DNA of 64,000 bases from Pirellulales bacterium (GTDB lineage Bacteria > Planctomycetota > Planctomycetia > Pirellulales > JALHPA01), in the NCBI GenBank assembly GCA_033762255.1, contig JANRLT010000065.1, positions 264,426 through 328,425 of the forward strand, written 5' to 3'. The notes under the pieces are model-generated. The model did no database searches. It was not told the DNA's origin and saw only the letters and a program-made list of their open reading frames with translations. Below, piece by piece: positions 53,601 through 63,200 of this stretch. A program made the translations under genes and the position numbers. Each line of letters starts with the position of its first letter. The first letter of the stretch is position 1.

Positions 53601-55115
53601 TATGTCCGTTCAAAAAACAACGCCACGGCGATCGCCGAGCTGGATAAAATCGTCGCCAAATTGGCCCAGCAGCCCGATTCCAAGGAAAAAACCGATTTGC
53701 AAGAATGGGCCCGCCGCTCGCGGGTGGTGGCGTTGGTCTCGCAAGGGGATATTGATTATCAGAAATTCTTGGAGACGGAAAAATCACTGGCGGTGGGGGA
53801 TGACAAATCGCTTCCCCTGCCAGACCTGCTCTTGCGGATCGCGCTATTGGCTGGCCGCGAAGAACCAATCCACATGCGGCAGGCGATACGCTTGTTCGAG
53901 GAACTTGCTTCCCGGCAACCCCTGGCCACGGTCGAACTGCTCACCCTGGCCAAGCTGCAAAGCCGGGTCGGCAACCAAGACCGGGCGAGGGAACTGATGT
54001 TGGAACTTTTAAGCAAACCCAATCCCGAACCGACTTGGAGCTTGCAATTTGCCGAAATGCTGGTGCAGAGCGAAAAATATCGCGAGGCCGAGCCGTATCT
54101 TAACAAATTCATCGAAAGCTACACCGACCCCGCCCAACGCGACGCCGCCCGCAAGCATCCCTTGGCGGTGTCGTTAAAGGCCACGATCCTGGTCAAGACC
54201 AAGCGGGAAACCCTGGGGGCGGATTATGTGGTGGAATCCCTGGGGACACGCCCGCTGCGCGTCAGCGAGGCGCCCCGGCTAAAGCTGGCCGCGAGGTTGC
54301 TTGAGGATCTGGAGCAAATCAACGCCGCCGAGGCGCTCTATAAGGAATTTGCCGATATGAATGACGAAGGCAAAATCCTCCAAGGCCGTTTTATCGCTCG
54401 CTACCGCGACTTTGACCAGGGAATGAAGCAACTAGATGAGTTGGCCGCCAATCCCGCCCTGACTCCCATGGTGATTGTCCAGGCGATTAATGTTCTGCGC
54501 TACAGACAGGCGGAAATGACCCGGGACAAGCTGGAACCCTATTACCAAATGTTGGCCAAATGGTACCGCAACTTTAGCGAGGGGAAGGAACAAACCCCGC
54601 AAGTCATGGCGGTGTTGGCCGAAATTCGCGAAATTCGCGGAGAACTAAACGAAGCGGCGGAGCTTTATCGCCAGTTGATCAATCTCAAATCCGATGCCGT
54701 GACCGAGCAAACCCGCGCCGTCATGAAAAATAACCTGGCCTATGTGTTGACGATTCAAGGCAAGCCCGAAAATCTGACCGAGGCCAAAAAAGTCATCAAC
54801 GAAGCCATCGACTACATGGGCCCCCAGTCGGACTTGATGGACACGCAGGGAACGGTTGACCTGTTTGCCGGAGACCTGGACGCCGCCAAGGCTAAATTTC
54901 AAGACGCCGTTTTGCAGCCGTCTGGTGTCAAATATTACCACTTGGCCGTCACCCACTTTAAGCTAGGCGAAATTCCCGCTGCCAAGGCCGCCCTGAGCCA
55001 GGCCATGAACTTTAACTTTAAGGCGCGTGACATGCACGCCGCCGAGCGTACCATGTACAATGAAATGATTCTGGGATTGAAAGCCGCGGATAACCAACAA
55101 GCATCCCGGCAATAA
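50700..55115 (+). CDS. Very large membrane-anchored TPR protein
   Basis: A 1471-residue protein. The N-terminus MKRLNWILAVSLLAVLGLLT is a membrane anchor with the rest outside the cytoplasm. The body is an almost continuous array of TPR-like helix pairs, for example NAKNWYDDAVTLHAEKKYGE, PVDLNRADLWIARSYERLGE, NGDPNNIETRLALAALYLRA, and, near the end, LNEAAELYRQLINLKSDAVT and DLDAAKAKFQDAVLQPSGVK. The sequence is highly charged with few cysteines. GGGGAGGGG precedes the ATG. Its divergent pairing with a polysaccharide export lipoprotein suggests, but does not prove, a role in envelope polymer assembly, like PrsT-type TPR proteins of PEP-CTERM systems. Confidence 0.85.
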   Translation: MKRLNWILAVSLLAVLGLLTTGVVFLHGFQQERNAKNWYDDAVTLHAEKKYGEADKSLSRYINLRDDDLEAKEFLVKIRKARFEAEPSRGSFSAYLKSLNKALEKIDNKPELRRDYVKMLLLSRDVTQAETQINLLEQKKQLNSEDLLYKAEILRLKGNILGSGEIFAQLVGLDLKTGEFNAEVSAAWKDKPEVYLQLARIIAKEKSDDALAEKVINELQTRHGKDAKALYQAYQYWLYSGKAEGMTKARELAQAGHALDPDNVDFLFAKVQWLLQDRKMEEAESLARAIREKAPENINAYALHAELLYRQNKRDSANIVITEGLKREPENLQLLEMQLNLMLLPPANLKEARAIMGTIRKVSSVGLDRLQLFEGTLLGMEGKWPEARDTLLAARKKLSNPVDLNRADLWIARSYERLGELDLAKKYYEQAKNGDPNNIETRLALAALYLRAGKLSSAREEYEIVAANTNKEFLYRHPQLWRPLLDMRVSDQLEKPAEQRDWTLVDKMVEEIEAQPDDIVNQQDKLAIRSAIMSRQGKQDTALSSIRQARDANPQNVALWSTWVDVASRTSEPNEILKELQTAPPEVQTSLPMVQIQAFLYTRLGGDEALTGMRGLLEKAAKLKNDEGILVYMFVAENLQRIGKRDDAKQVILEAKGKYPNDLRPYNALLSIARDESDVASMEKMAEEVRKIAGNNSTSDLSVQAQIILTTLRRDLKARMTPEQTTMPPLTDAEKAQLDKAQVLAEKLAKMRPEWQEPNKLLADIAGFNNDATTMIAQLQQSARKGDLDYNRTRQLTTLLISTGRVDEADEILERMTGRLDGTLQKIQFEIHLRKNRLDQAQALLEKMRPAEDASLADQLWYGQSLLRIKQPSQATDILRIVVNRDPSLLEGWFLLVNSLLQENKKAEIPALIEEIRSKAPAETRDLIAAQCAERAELPLDQIQEMYATAIANQPDNLSLRRQLVGYYVRSKNNATAIAELDKIVAKLAQQPDSKEKTDLQEWARRSRVVALVSQGDIDYQKFLETEKSLAVGDDKSLPLPDLLLRIALLAGREEPIHMRQAIRLFEELASRQPLATVELLTLAKLQSRVGNQDRARELMLELLSKPNPEPTWSLQFAEMLVQSEKYREAEPYLNKFIESYTDPAQRDAARKHPLAVSLKATILVKTKRETLGADYVVESLGTRPLRVSEAPRLKLAARLLEDLEQINAAEALYKEFADMNDEGKILQGRFIARYRDFDQGMKQLDELAANPALTPMVIVQAINVLRYRQAEMTRDKLEPYYQMLAKWYRNFSEGKEQTPQVMAVLAEIREIRGELNEAAELYRQLINLKSDAVTEQTRAVMKNNLAYVLTIQGKPENLTEAKKVINEAIDYMGPQSDLMDTQGTVDLFAGDLDAAKAKFQDAVLQPSGVKYYHLAVTHFKLGEIPAAKAALSQAMNFNFKARDMHAAERTMYNEMILGLKAADNQQASRQ

Positions 55116-55430
55116 GCCGCTTGCTGTTTTTCCCGCTACGATGGGGATTCAATCATCGGGGTTAATACAGTTCCGCTAACGCGGACCACGATTTTCCCAC
55201 CTCCCCTCAAAACAGCACCTAGGGGTCGAATTTTTTCCCCACAATTGGGCACCCCTAAATAGGCCTGAATTATTACGTTGGGCGAGTTGACGGGACATTT
55301 CTCGCGGTGGATTTCCCCCCCGATTGCCCCGGCTTTCACAATCCGATATGCTGATGGTGTCCATTGGTTTTTCCAAGTCCTCCTGAAAAGGACTTTTCCT
55401 GCCGCACATCATTCGCCGGGAGCCACCCTT
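55116..55430. other. Leader and promoter region of sodA
   Basis: No gene is seen. TAGGGGT (55220-55226) and ACCCCTA (55251-55257) form a 7-bp inverted repeat across a T-rich loop. No recognisable Fur or SoxR site was found by eye. The in-frame extension upstream of sodA (from 55278) does not resemble the family. Confidence 0.35.
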
Positions 55431-56051
55431 ATGTCGTACACTTTGCCCCCTCTGCCGTATGCCTATAACGCCCTCGAGCCGCACATTGATGCCAAAACGA
55501 TGGAAATCCACCATACCAAGCATCATCAGGCCTACATCAATAATCTAAACAACGCCATCAAGGATACCGACCTGGGGAACCAACCCATCGAGGAGCTGGT
55601 TGCTAAAATCGACGCCGTGCCTGAAAACATTCGCACCGTCGTCCGCAACAATGGGGGCGGACACGCCAACCATTCGCTCTTTTGGACAATCATGGGTCCC
55701 GGTAAAGGGGGAGCCCCCACCGGTCCCATGGGCGTGCTGGCCGACGCCATCAGCAAGGATTTAGGGGGCTTTGAGGCCTTCAAAGAAGCCTTTACCAAGG
55801 CCGCCACGACCCGTTTTGGCAGCGGTTGGGCTTGGCTATCCGTCGATAAAACAGGAAAATTGGTCGTGGAAAGCACGCCCAACCAGGATAGCCCGCTCAT
55901 GCATGGTAACACGCCGATATTGGGCCTGGACGTGTGGGAACACGCGTATTACCTGAACTACCAGAACCGCCGTCCCGACTATATTGCTGCTTTTTACAAC
56001 GTGATTGACTGGGGCGCGGTGACCGAGCGTTATAACAAGGCCAAGGGTTAA
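55431..56051 (+). CDS. sodA: Manganese-type superoxide dismutase
   Basis: A 206-residue cytoplasmic enzyme dismutating superoxide to peroxide and oxygen. Metal ligands are in [20 protein letters not shown] (His27), [16 protein letters not shown], and [20 protein letters not shown] (Asp and His). The Gln in [15 protein letters not shown] and the Gly-rich GGGHANHS are the residues that favour Mn over Fe in this family. The start [20 protein letters not shown] at ATG 55431 has GGGAG 9 bases upstream. It has no signal peptide. It is monocistronic. Confidence 0.95.
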   Translation: MSYTLPPLPYAYNALEPHIDAKTMEIHHTKHHQAYINNLNNAIKDTDLGNQPIEELVAKIDAVPENIRTVVRNNGGGHANHSLFWTIMGPGKGGAPTGPMGVLADAISKDLGGFEAFKEAFTKAATTRFGSGWAWLSVDKTGKLVVESTPNQDSPLMHGNTPILGLDVWEHAYYLNYQNRRPDYIAAFYNVIDWGAVTERYNKAKG

Positions 56052-56177
56052 AGGGCCAATCTATCCCGATTCCGCGTAACCCCCCGTCCTTTCAAGACTT
56101 CTCATGTCCGACGCGTCAAATTGGGTGAATTCACCGGATGTTCATGAAAAACTGCTAGAGAATTTTAGCGCGGTACT

Positions 56178-56304
56178 CCCTCTCCCTTTGGGAGAGGGCC
56201 GGGGTGAGGTAATCTACCACAACGCGGTTGAGTCACCTGGTATTAACCAAACAATGCTGGGTGCCTTCACAATTGCTATCCGCGCTACGTTTAGCTAAAA
56301 AGCG
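56178..56304. repeat. Palindromic repeat plus copy of the 35.4-kb dispersed repeat
   Basis: CCCTCTCCC (56178-56186) and GGGAGAGGG (56190-56198) form a 9-bp hairpin followed by CCGGGGTGAGG, a very widespread intergenic palindrome type. Then ACAACGCGGTTGAGTCACC and TTCACAATTGCTATCCGCGC onward (to 56304) match the end of the element at 35349-35440. The copy abuts the stop codon of the VWA gene. Confidence 0.65.
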
Positions 56305-56306
56305 TT

Positions 56307-57080
56307 TTACTCCCCCGGCAGGTCCGCAATCTTGACGCTTTTAAACTCCCCCCGATGCCGTTTGGCCAGTTCGGGCAGGTTGGGTCCGGTGGGACGCTCG
56401 CCAGTAAACTGAATGACGTGAATCTTAGCCCCGCCGGCGTTGAGTTTTTCCAGTTGGTCCAGGTCCGCGGCGGCCAGGTCATCGGTCGCGTCGCCGTCCG
56501 TCAATAAAAAGATCACATCCGGCCGATACTGCAGCGCCAGGCGGAGCGCGTCGTAGTGGTTGGTCGCTCCCTCCGGCTCGATGGAGGTGACAAATTTTTC
56601 GGCTGCGGCCTTGTTCTGGTCGTTGGCAAAGATCAGCTTGCCCCGCTCGCCCCCCGGCTGAAAGAATCGCGGCTCCTGGTTGTAAAATATAATGTAAAAC
56701 TGATGCACCTTGCCCAGGGGTGCCAGGCTTTTGAGCAATTCCGCCTGGGCGGCGCGGATGGGGCGGTTTTTGGGGCTGCCCATGCTGGCGGAGCGGTCGA
56801 ACACATAGACAAACTTGGCCCCTTCGTCCTCGATGCCAAAGACCGACGTGCGGACAAAGCCCAGTTGGCTGACCGGGGCCGTGGTGGGTTGCCCGGACTT
56901 GGTTTCCGTCGGGTCCGCCCCGCCTAGGAGATCGCGGGCGGATTTTTGCAAATCGGCCTCGGAGGCAGGCGGCGGGGGGTACGCAGGTGTGGGTGGCTCC
57001 GCGGCGGGGAGTGCTGTGGTAAGGGCCAAGCACGTGCAGGCGATGCAAAAGGTTAGAATGGATTTACAGGATTTTGCCAT
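56307..57080 (-). CDS. Secreted von Willebrand factor A domain protein
   Basis: A 257-residue protein with signal peptide SCKSILTFCIACTCLALTTA, then a Pro-rich linker. The VWA domain begins GAKFVYVFDRSASMGSPKNR, with the MIDAS motif DxSxS, and includes FYIIFYNQEPRFFQPGGERG, the Thr region EPEGATNHYDALRLAL, and VIFLLTDGDATDDLAAADLD. Metal-dependent protein binding outside the cytoplasm is the likely role. The ATG at 57080 gives a proper signal peptide, and the open frame upstream does not. It lies 212 bp downstream of the alpha-2-macroglobulin gene on the same strand and may be co-transcribed. Confidence 0.85.
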   Translation of the reverse strand: MAKSCKSILTFCIACTCLALTTALPAAEPPTPAYPPPPASEADLQKSARDLLGGADPTETKSGQPTTAPVSQLGFVRTSVFGIEDEGAKFVYVFDRSASMGSPKNRPIRAAQAELLKSLAPLGKVHQFYIIFYNQEPRFFQPGGERGKLIFANDQNKAAAEKFVTSIEPEGATNHYDALRLALQYRPDVIFLLTDGDATDDLAAADLDQLEKLNAGGAKIHVIQFTGERPTGPNLPELAKRHRGEFKSVKIADLPGE

Positions 57081-57291
57081 TATCGCAACTTCGCGGTTAA
57101 GCAATAGGGACTGAAAAAGGCAGACAGCGCGTAAATTCGTCGATGCAATTTCATCATACCATAAACAATTTCTACAGACCCTCTTTGGCATTTTTTTGAG
57201 ACCAACAGCATTTTACATTTTAAAGAATTTTTTGCCTTTCTTGCTGTTATTGCGGCTGAAATGGCTATTTTGCGGCATGAATGTTTTGCGG

Positions 57292-60200
57292 CTAATCCAC
57301 GATCCGCAGCTTCATTTCGTCGCTGTTGCCCCGTAGTTCGGGGGCGTACATGGCGCTGGCCCGCGCGGGGAGCGCGCTAAACTGCCCCGGAATTTCCGCC
57401 CGCAGGCGATACGCCACCGAATGTTTCCCGCGGGCCAGCGTGCGGATAAAAAAGCACACTCGACTGTCGCGGAATTCGACATACGCCCCCATCGCATTGC
57501 CATTGTAGCCGCTGCGGACCTCGACTGTTTCGGTCCCGGCCGCTTTGAGATCCTCAAACAGCAGATACTCGTAGTCGTTCTTAGAGTCGATTTCCAGTTC
57601 GACCTCTAGCAGGTCGCCGCTTTTCACCTCGGAGAGGTTTTCCAGTTCGATCCGCTTGTACTTTTCGACCTTTTGTTTGATTGCCTGGCCGCGGCTGCCG
57701 CTCACGGCGACTTGCTTATCCTCGGGTTCCAGTCGATAAAACTTGCGGTTGACTTTGACTTCTAGCCCCGCGCGGGTGATAAAGTCCTCCAGGGTAAAGT
57801 TGCTCACGTAGGCATTGTAGTATAGCGGCCCCGTGCCGCTCTTGCGCAGTTCCAGCTTGTGTTCACCGGTGGTGACGGCGTCGCCGGTCAGGACCAGCGT
57901 GTTATCCACGGTAAACAAATCCTGGGCGGTGATTTTGACTTGCTTGTATTGTTTACCATCCAGCCAGACCTCGACGATCATATCGGGCTGGTCCTCGCCG
58001 CTGGCCTTCATAAAGTCCGCCAAGGCCTCAATCGCATAGGCCGTGTCGCGCGTGCTATTCCAATAAGTCGCGTGCTTGCGGTTGTTCAGCAGGTACTTGA
58101 CCAGCTTGGGGGCCAGCTCTCCTTTGGGATCGGTCGCACTGAGTAGCTTTAAATAAAACGCGTGCGCCTCGATTTCGCTCCCATACCAGTTCCACCACCA
58201 ATTGTCCTGAGGCAGTTTGAGGTAGGCGGTTTGATTTTCGTCATCGACCACCACAAATTGCGAGATGTTTTGCAGGATCATCGCCAACTTTTCTTTTTCG
58301 GCCTGTTTGTGCAGGGCCAGGCCAAACAGCGCCTTGGCATAGACGGCCAGATTCGTCCGGTCGCGGTACAAGTAATCGCACATCGCCTGATCCTTGACAT
58401 CGGCATCGGCCAGGACCATATACACCAGCGCGTCCAGGTTGTCCGCCTGGTCTTTCCACCGCAGATTGTTCGGATTCCCCTTGTTTTTGCGGACTTCGTC
58501 CCCATTCTTGAGCCATTGAACTTGTTCCGTCTGGTAATTCTTGAGCCATTCCACTCCCTTCTCCAGCATTCCCGGCACGAGCGCCACTTCATTCGCCTGG
58601 GCGATTTGCAAACCATGCACCACCACCGCCGTGGTGTGGGGCCAGCTATGCTCGCCAAAGCCGCTAAACCAGCCCCAGCCGCCGTCGCTTAGTTGCATTT
58701 CGGTCAGGCGCTGCACGCCGTCCCGGACCATGCTACGCACTTCCTCCTCATCAAAGACCGGGTTCCGCTCAAACCGCTGCCACTGGGCGGCGCGTTTCAT
58801 CGGATCGCCGATTTCCTGGGCGTTCAGATTCGTTCGCTTTTGCTGGATCGCCTTGAGGTCCAGGCCCATGCGCTGCAAGATGCGCTGCGTGATGACCGTG
58901 GGTAAAAAGCGATTGAGTGTTTGCTCGGTGCAGCCATATGGGTAATCGACCATAAACGGCAAGGCATCGACGCACGCTCCCGCCAGCGTCGGTGAGAACC
59001 GCACTTCCAGGCGGCTTTGTTCTGGACGGCGTTCGGCGGGAACCTTAAACGTCACCAACCCTTTTTCATCTTGGGGTCGCAGCATCCCGCTAAAGCTGTC
59101 CATCTTTAACATGCCGTGGATATACACGGGGAATTTTTGCTCCATGGCGTCGCTATCTTCATCGGTCAAGGCCGACATTCGGACCACGGCTTCTCCTTCG
59201 CCCGTGACCTTCACCCGCCAATCGACGCGCTGCTCGCCCCCGGCGGGAATTTCGATCACGGTTTCAAGCGTCGGGGTCGTGTTGGAGGCCAACGGTTTCT
59301 CCACCAGTTTGAGCAGATTCCCCGGCAAGTCCAGCTTGACCGTCACTTGCTTGGCGGTCTTTAAGTAATTATGCACATTCGCGGACAGCACCACCTCGTC
59401 GGTATCCACAAAGAACCGCGGCGCCTGCAACCGCACAATCACGTCCTTATTGGTCGTAACGATCGTTTCCCCCTGGCCGACGCGCGTTCCTACGCCCAAG
59501 CTCCAGGCGCGGACTTTCCAACCGGTCAGATTTTCGGGCATGGTGAGTTCGACTTCCGCCGTACCGTCCTTGGCCGTAGTGAGGGCCCCCACCCAAAGCG
59601 CGGTATCGGCAAAGTTGGACCGGATCGTGGGCGTGACATTTGGCCCGGGAGCGGGGCCGACGCCACCACCTGTATCCGCGGCGGCAAGGCTGGTGGCTTC
59701 GGACTTTAGGGCATCCATCGGCGCGGCGGCTCCAAAGGCCTCGCTAGCGCCTTCCGCGCCCGGTGCCGCGGCCATGGGAGCGGCTAGGGCATTGCCATCG
59801 CGCAGGGCAAAAGCCGCTTTGGCCAGTCCGGGCCGACCGCCTCTCATCCGCCCCGCCATCCCCGCCTTACGGGTATTTAGAAATGCTTCTTGCGTGATAT
59901 TGCCAAAAGCGCCGATCTGGGCCATCAGGATTTCATTTGTCTTGCCTATCGCGTAGGAAATTTGTTGTAGGCTATGCTCGGTCTGGGGGTGGTGGTGCCG
60001 CCGCCATTTCCAAAAGAATTCTTTGATCTCGGGCACATTGCTGCCGCCGCTGATGTACTCGACCGCTTTGTCGTAAATGCTGACCACCGTGCTGCCGACA
60101 AACGCCTCGCCTGTGTGGTCGGTCAATCTGATTTTGACGGTTGCTTTTTGTCCTGGTTTATATACTTCGGCGGAAGGTGTTAGTGCCACATTCAAGATCC

Positions 60201-63200
60201 GTTTTTCCGGCGGAAGGACAATTTCGCGTACTTCAGTGTGTACCTGGGCACCGCTGACGGTCAGGGCCTCGACAAAGAAGTTGGGCATATCTTTTAAGGT
60301 GACAGGTATCTCCACGATCGTGCTTTTTCCCTGGATGCGCAGGACTTGGGGCGGCAAATAGACGCCATTAGTTGGTCGCACAAACAAGTAGACCGTGCTA
60401 TCCGCCTGGTCGGTGTTGACCTGCAGCTTGACCGTGTCCCCAGGATGGTATTCCTGCAGGTCGGGGATCAGTTCCAGATGCTCAAAGCGGTACTTCGCGC
60501 TGTCAAATTGCGGGCCGACAATTGTAAAGATGTACGCCCCCTCAACGGTGTGATTCGCGCTATCGGTCACACGGAAAGAGAGGCGATATTGCCCCGGCGC
60601 GCCGGCCTTGATCTGTTGGCGGGCGCTGCCATCCTCACCGGTGTTGAGGTTCCACAACTCGGCTCGCTCCTCGGTCGGTTTGCCATCCTTGTCATAGCTA
60701 ATCCGATAAAGCGCCAATTCCCCTTTTCCCTGGACTGGCTTATTGGACAGTGTTTGCGCCATAAAGTGGGCATCAATCGTGTCCCCCGTGCGATAGTAGC
60801 CGCGCGTAAGCCATGTTGTAACCTCGAACGGTTTACGGGCGACGATAACTTCTCCCGCACCCACAATCACGCGCCGTGATTCGTCCACCACTTCGGCGGT
60901 GATGCTGTAGCGATGATCCTGGTCAGAGTGCAGCTCCTTGGCGAGCGCGGTGTCGATTTCGATCTTAAAAACGCCGTCCGCGGGAAGTTCCGCCGTGGCG
61001 TCTAGCACCACTTCGGGCGGAGCGCTCGGCCGAAACCACCAGATTTGTACGGGCCGCATGCAGCCCCAGCGGTGCCAGCCGGGATACCAGTCATAATCGT
61101 ACGCAAACCACCAATATCCCCGCCCAAACAGCCAATCCCACGGTCCCGGCGGATACCAACGATCCGTAAACGGCGAGCGCAGCACTTTGTACTTGATTTT
61201 TCCTTTGGCCACGGGCGCGCCAAAGTAATATTTGGCCTGCACGGTGGCGGTGATCTTCTCGCCCAGGCGGACTGGCTCGGTCGGGGCCGCGACGGTGACC
61301 TCGAATTCCGGCTTTTTGTATTCTTCCACGCGGAAACTTCCCCCGCCATGCCCCACCAAAAATATCTGATACATGCCTAAGGGGGCGTCGGCGGGCAATT
61401 CGTACTCCCCCAGCACGCCGCCGTACTCATCAGAGGCGATCGGTTTTTCTAATACTTTTTCCCCTTTAGGATTATGGATTTCCACCATTAAATTTTGGTT
61501 AGCAAACGGGCTATGATCATCCGGCAAGTCGTATTTCGCGTGGCCGATCCAAAATTTGAAATTCACTTTTTGAGCGGGCCGATAGACGGGTCGGTCGGTG
61601 ATGGTAAAGACCTTGGTTTGATCGTATTGCTCGTCATGCCGCGCGCCGTACCAGACATTGGTAAAGCCCAGGTAAGCTAGCCGTCCGGCGTCGGTCCGGG
61701 CCATGATGAGCCATTGAAAATCCTGCGGCATTTTGCCCGCCCCCAGCATAAGTTGCCCGTCGGCGTCGCTAAATTCGGCAAAATTTCGCAGGTTAAAGGT
61801 AAACTGGTTATTCCCCGTGTGTTGCTGTTGAAAGCCCAGAAACTCCACATTGGCCTTGGGAATGGGTTTACCGGTCACGGCGTCCAACACCAAATACAGA
61901 TTTCGCCCCTCGAGTTGCTTTTTAATGATAACGGTGTCCTGTAGCCAGATGATGATCCGCGTTTCGTTGCCATCTGCCAGTTTGGCGGTTAGCAGGTAGG
62001 CACCCGCTTTTTTCAGAGGTGTTTCCACGGTGATCCGCGAATCCCAGTGGTTATCCGCGGGTTTTAGTTCCAAATCCCACTGGGCTACCTGCTCTCCCAC
62101 ATATTTGGCGAAATTGGCATTGACCAGTTGGTAGCCGATGTCTCCGACGTTGATCTGCTGCCAGTCCACTTGGTTGGGCCGGGTGCGTAAATAGGCCCGC
62201 ACATCGGTAAGGAGCTGGTCAATTTTGATCGCCTTGGCCGTGAAGGCGACTTTCTTCGCATTGCGAAAGGTAAAGTCGATCGTGGCGGCCTCTCCGGCCG
62301 GCTGGGTGAGATTATTTTCAAACCGGCCCCAGTTTTTGATGATTTGATCGAGCCGTTTTTGGCGGTAATTATCATGGCCAGCGCCAATATCCTTGATCGC
62401 GGCTTGCCAGACTTCGGCCGCCGCCGGGAACTGACGGCGATTTTCAAAGACTCCTGCCAGGGCGTCATACGCCTGATCGGCCATCCCCCCGGCCTTGTTT
62501 TCGATAATTTGGCGGAAGATTTTGATGTAGTTAAACTCATCCGGCAGTTCAAACCGCTTGACCCCGGTGGCCAATTTGGCCAGGGTCTCGGTTTCCTTCA
62601 GCGTATGGACGGCAAACGGCCCATCGGCCACGTCCTGGCGTTTACGGATATCTTCGCTGCCATCGTCCCAGGCCTCGACTGCTGCGCGGGGCGCATAAAA
62701 ATCAAATTGTGCCAGCGTTTGCTCGCCGTACAACGTCTGGCAAAATTGGGCCATCGCCCAGCGGGCGCGATTGAGCGCGGCGGGGTCGCTTTCCACCGCC
62801 ATAGTTAATGCCCAACGCCAGCGTTCGCCATCGTTGGCGGCCGCTTCCCAGGTTTTGGGGCTGGCATAAAACAACGGGTTCCCTTCGGCATCGACCGCCG
62901 CCCCGCCAGCGGTATTTCCTCCATAAAAATTCTGCGACTCATAATCCGGCAACGTGGACAGGTCGCTGAGCATTTGAAAATGCCAATATTGCCCATGCAG
63001 GGGATGTTGTTGCAGCGTTTGTGCCAAGTCCCAGTAAAATTGCGATCTGGACGGGGCGTCCGCTTCCGCGGCGACATGGGGGAGGGCTTGCTGCAAAAGT
63101 TGCAGCGCCCGCACGTAGTCGCGGTTGGCGGAGCTGGTCCATTCTCCCCCGCCACGATGATGCCCGCGCTCAAACTTGCCGGCGATGGTAAAGCCAAAGT

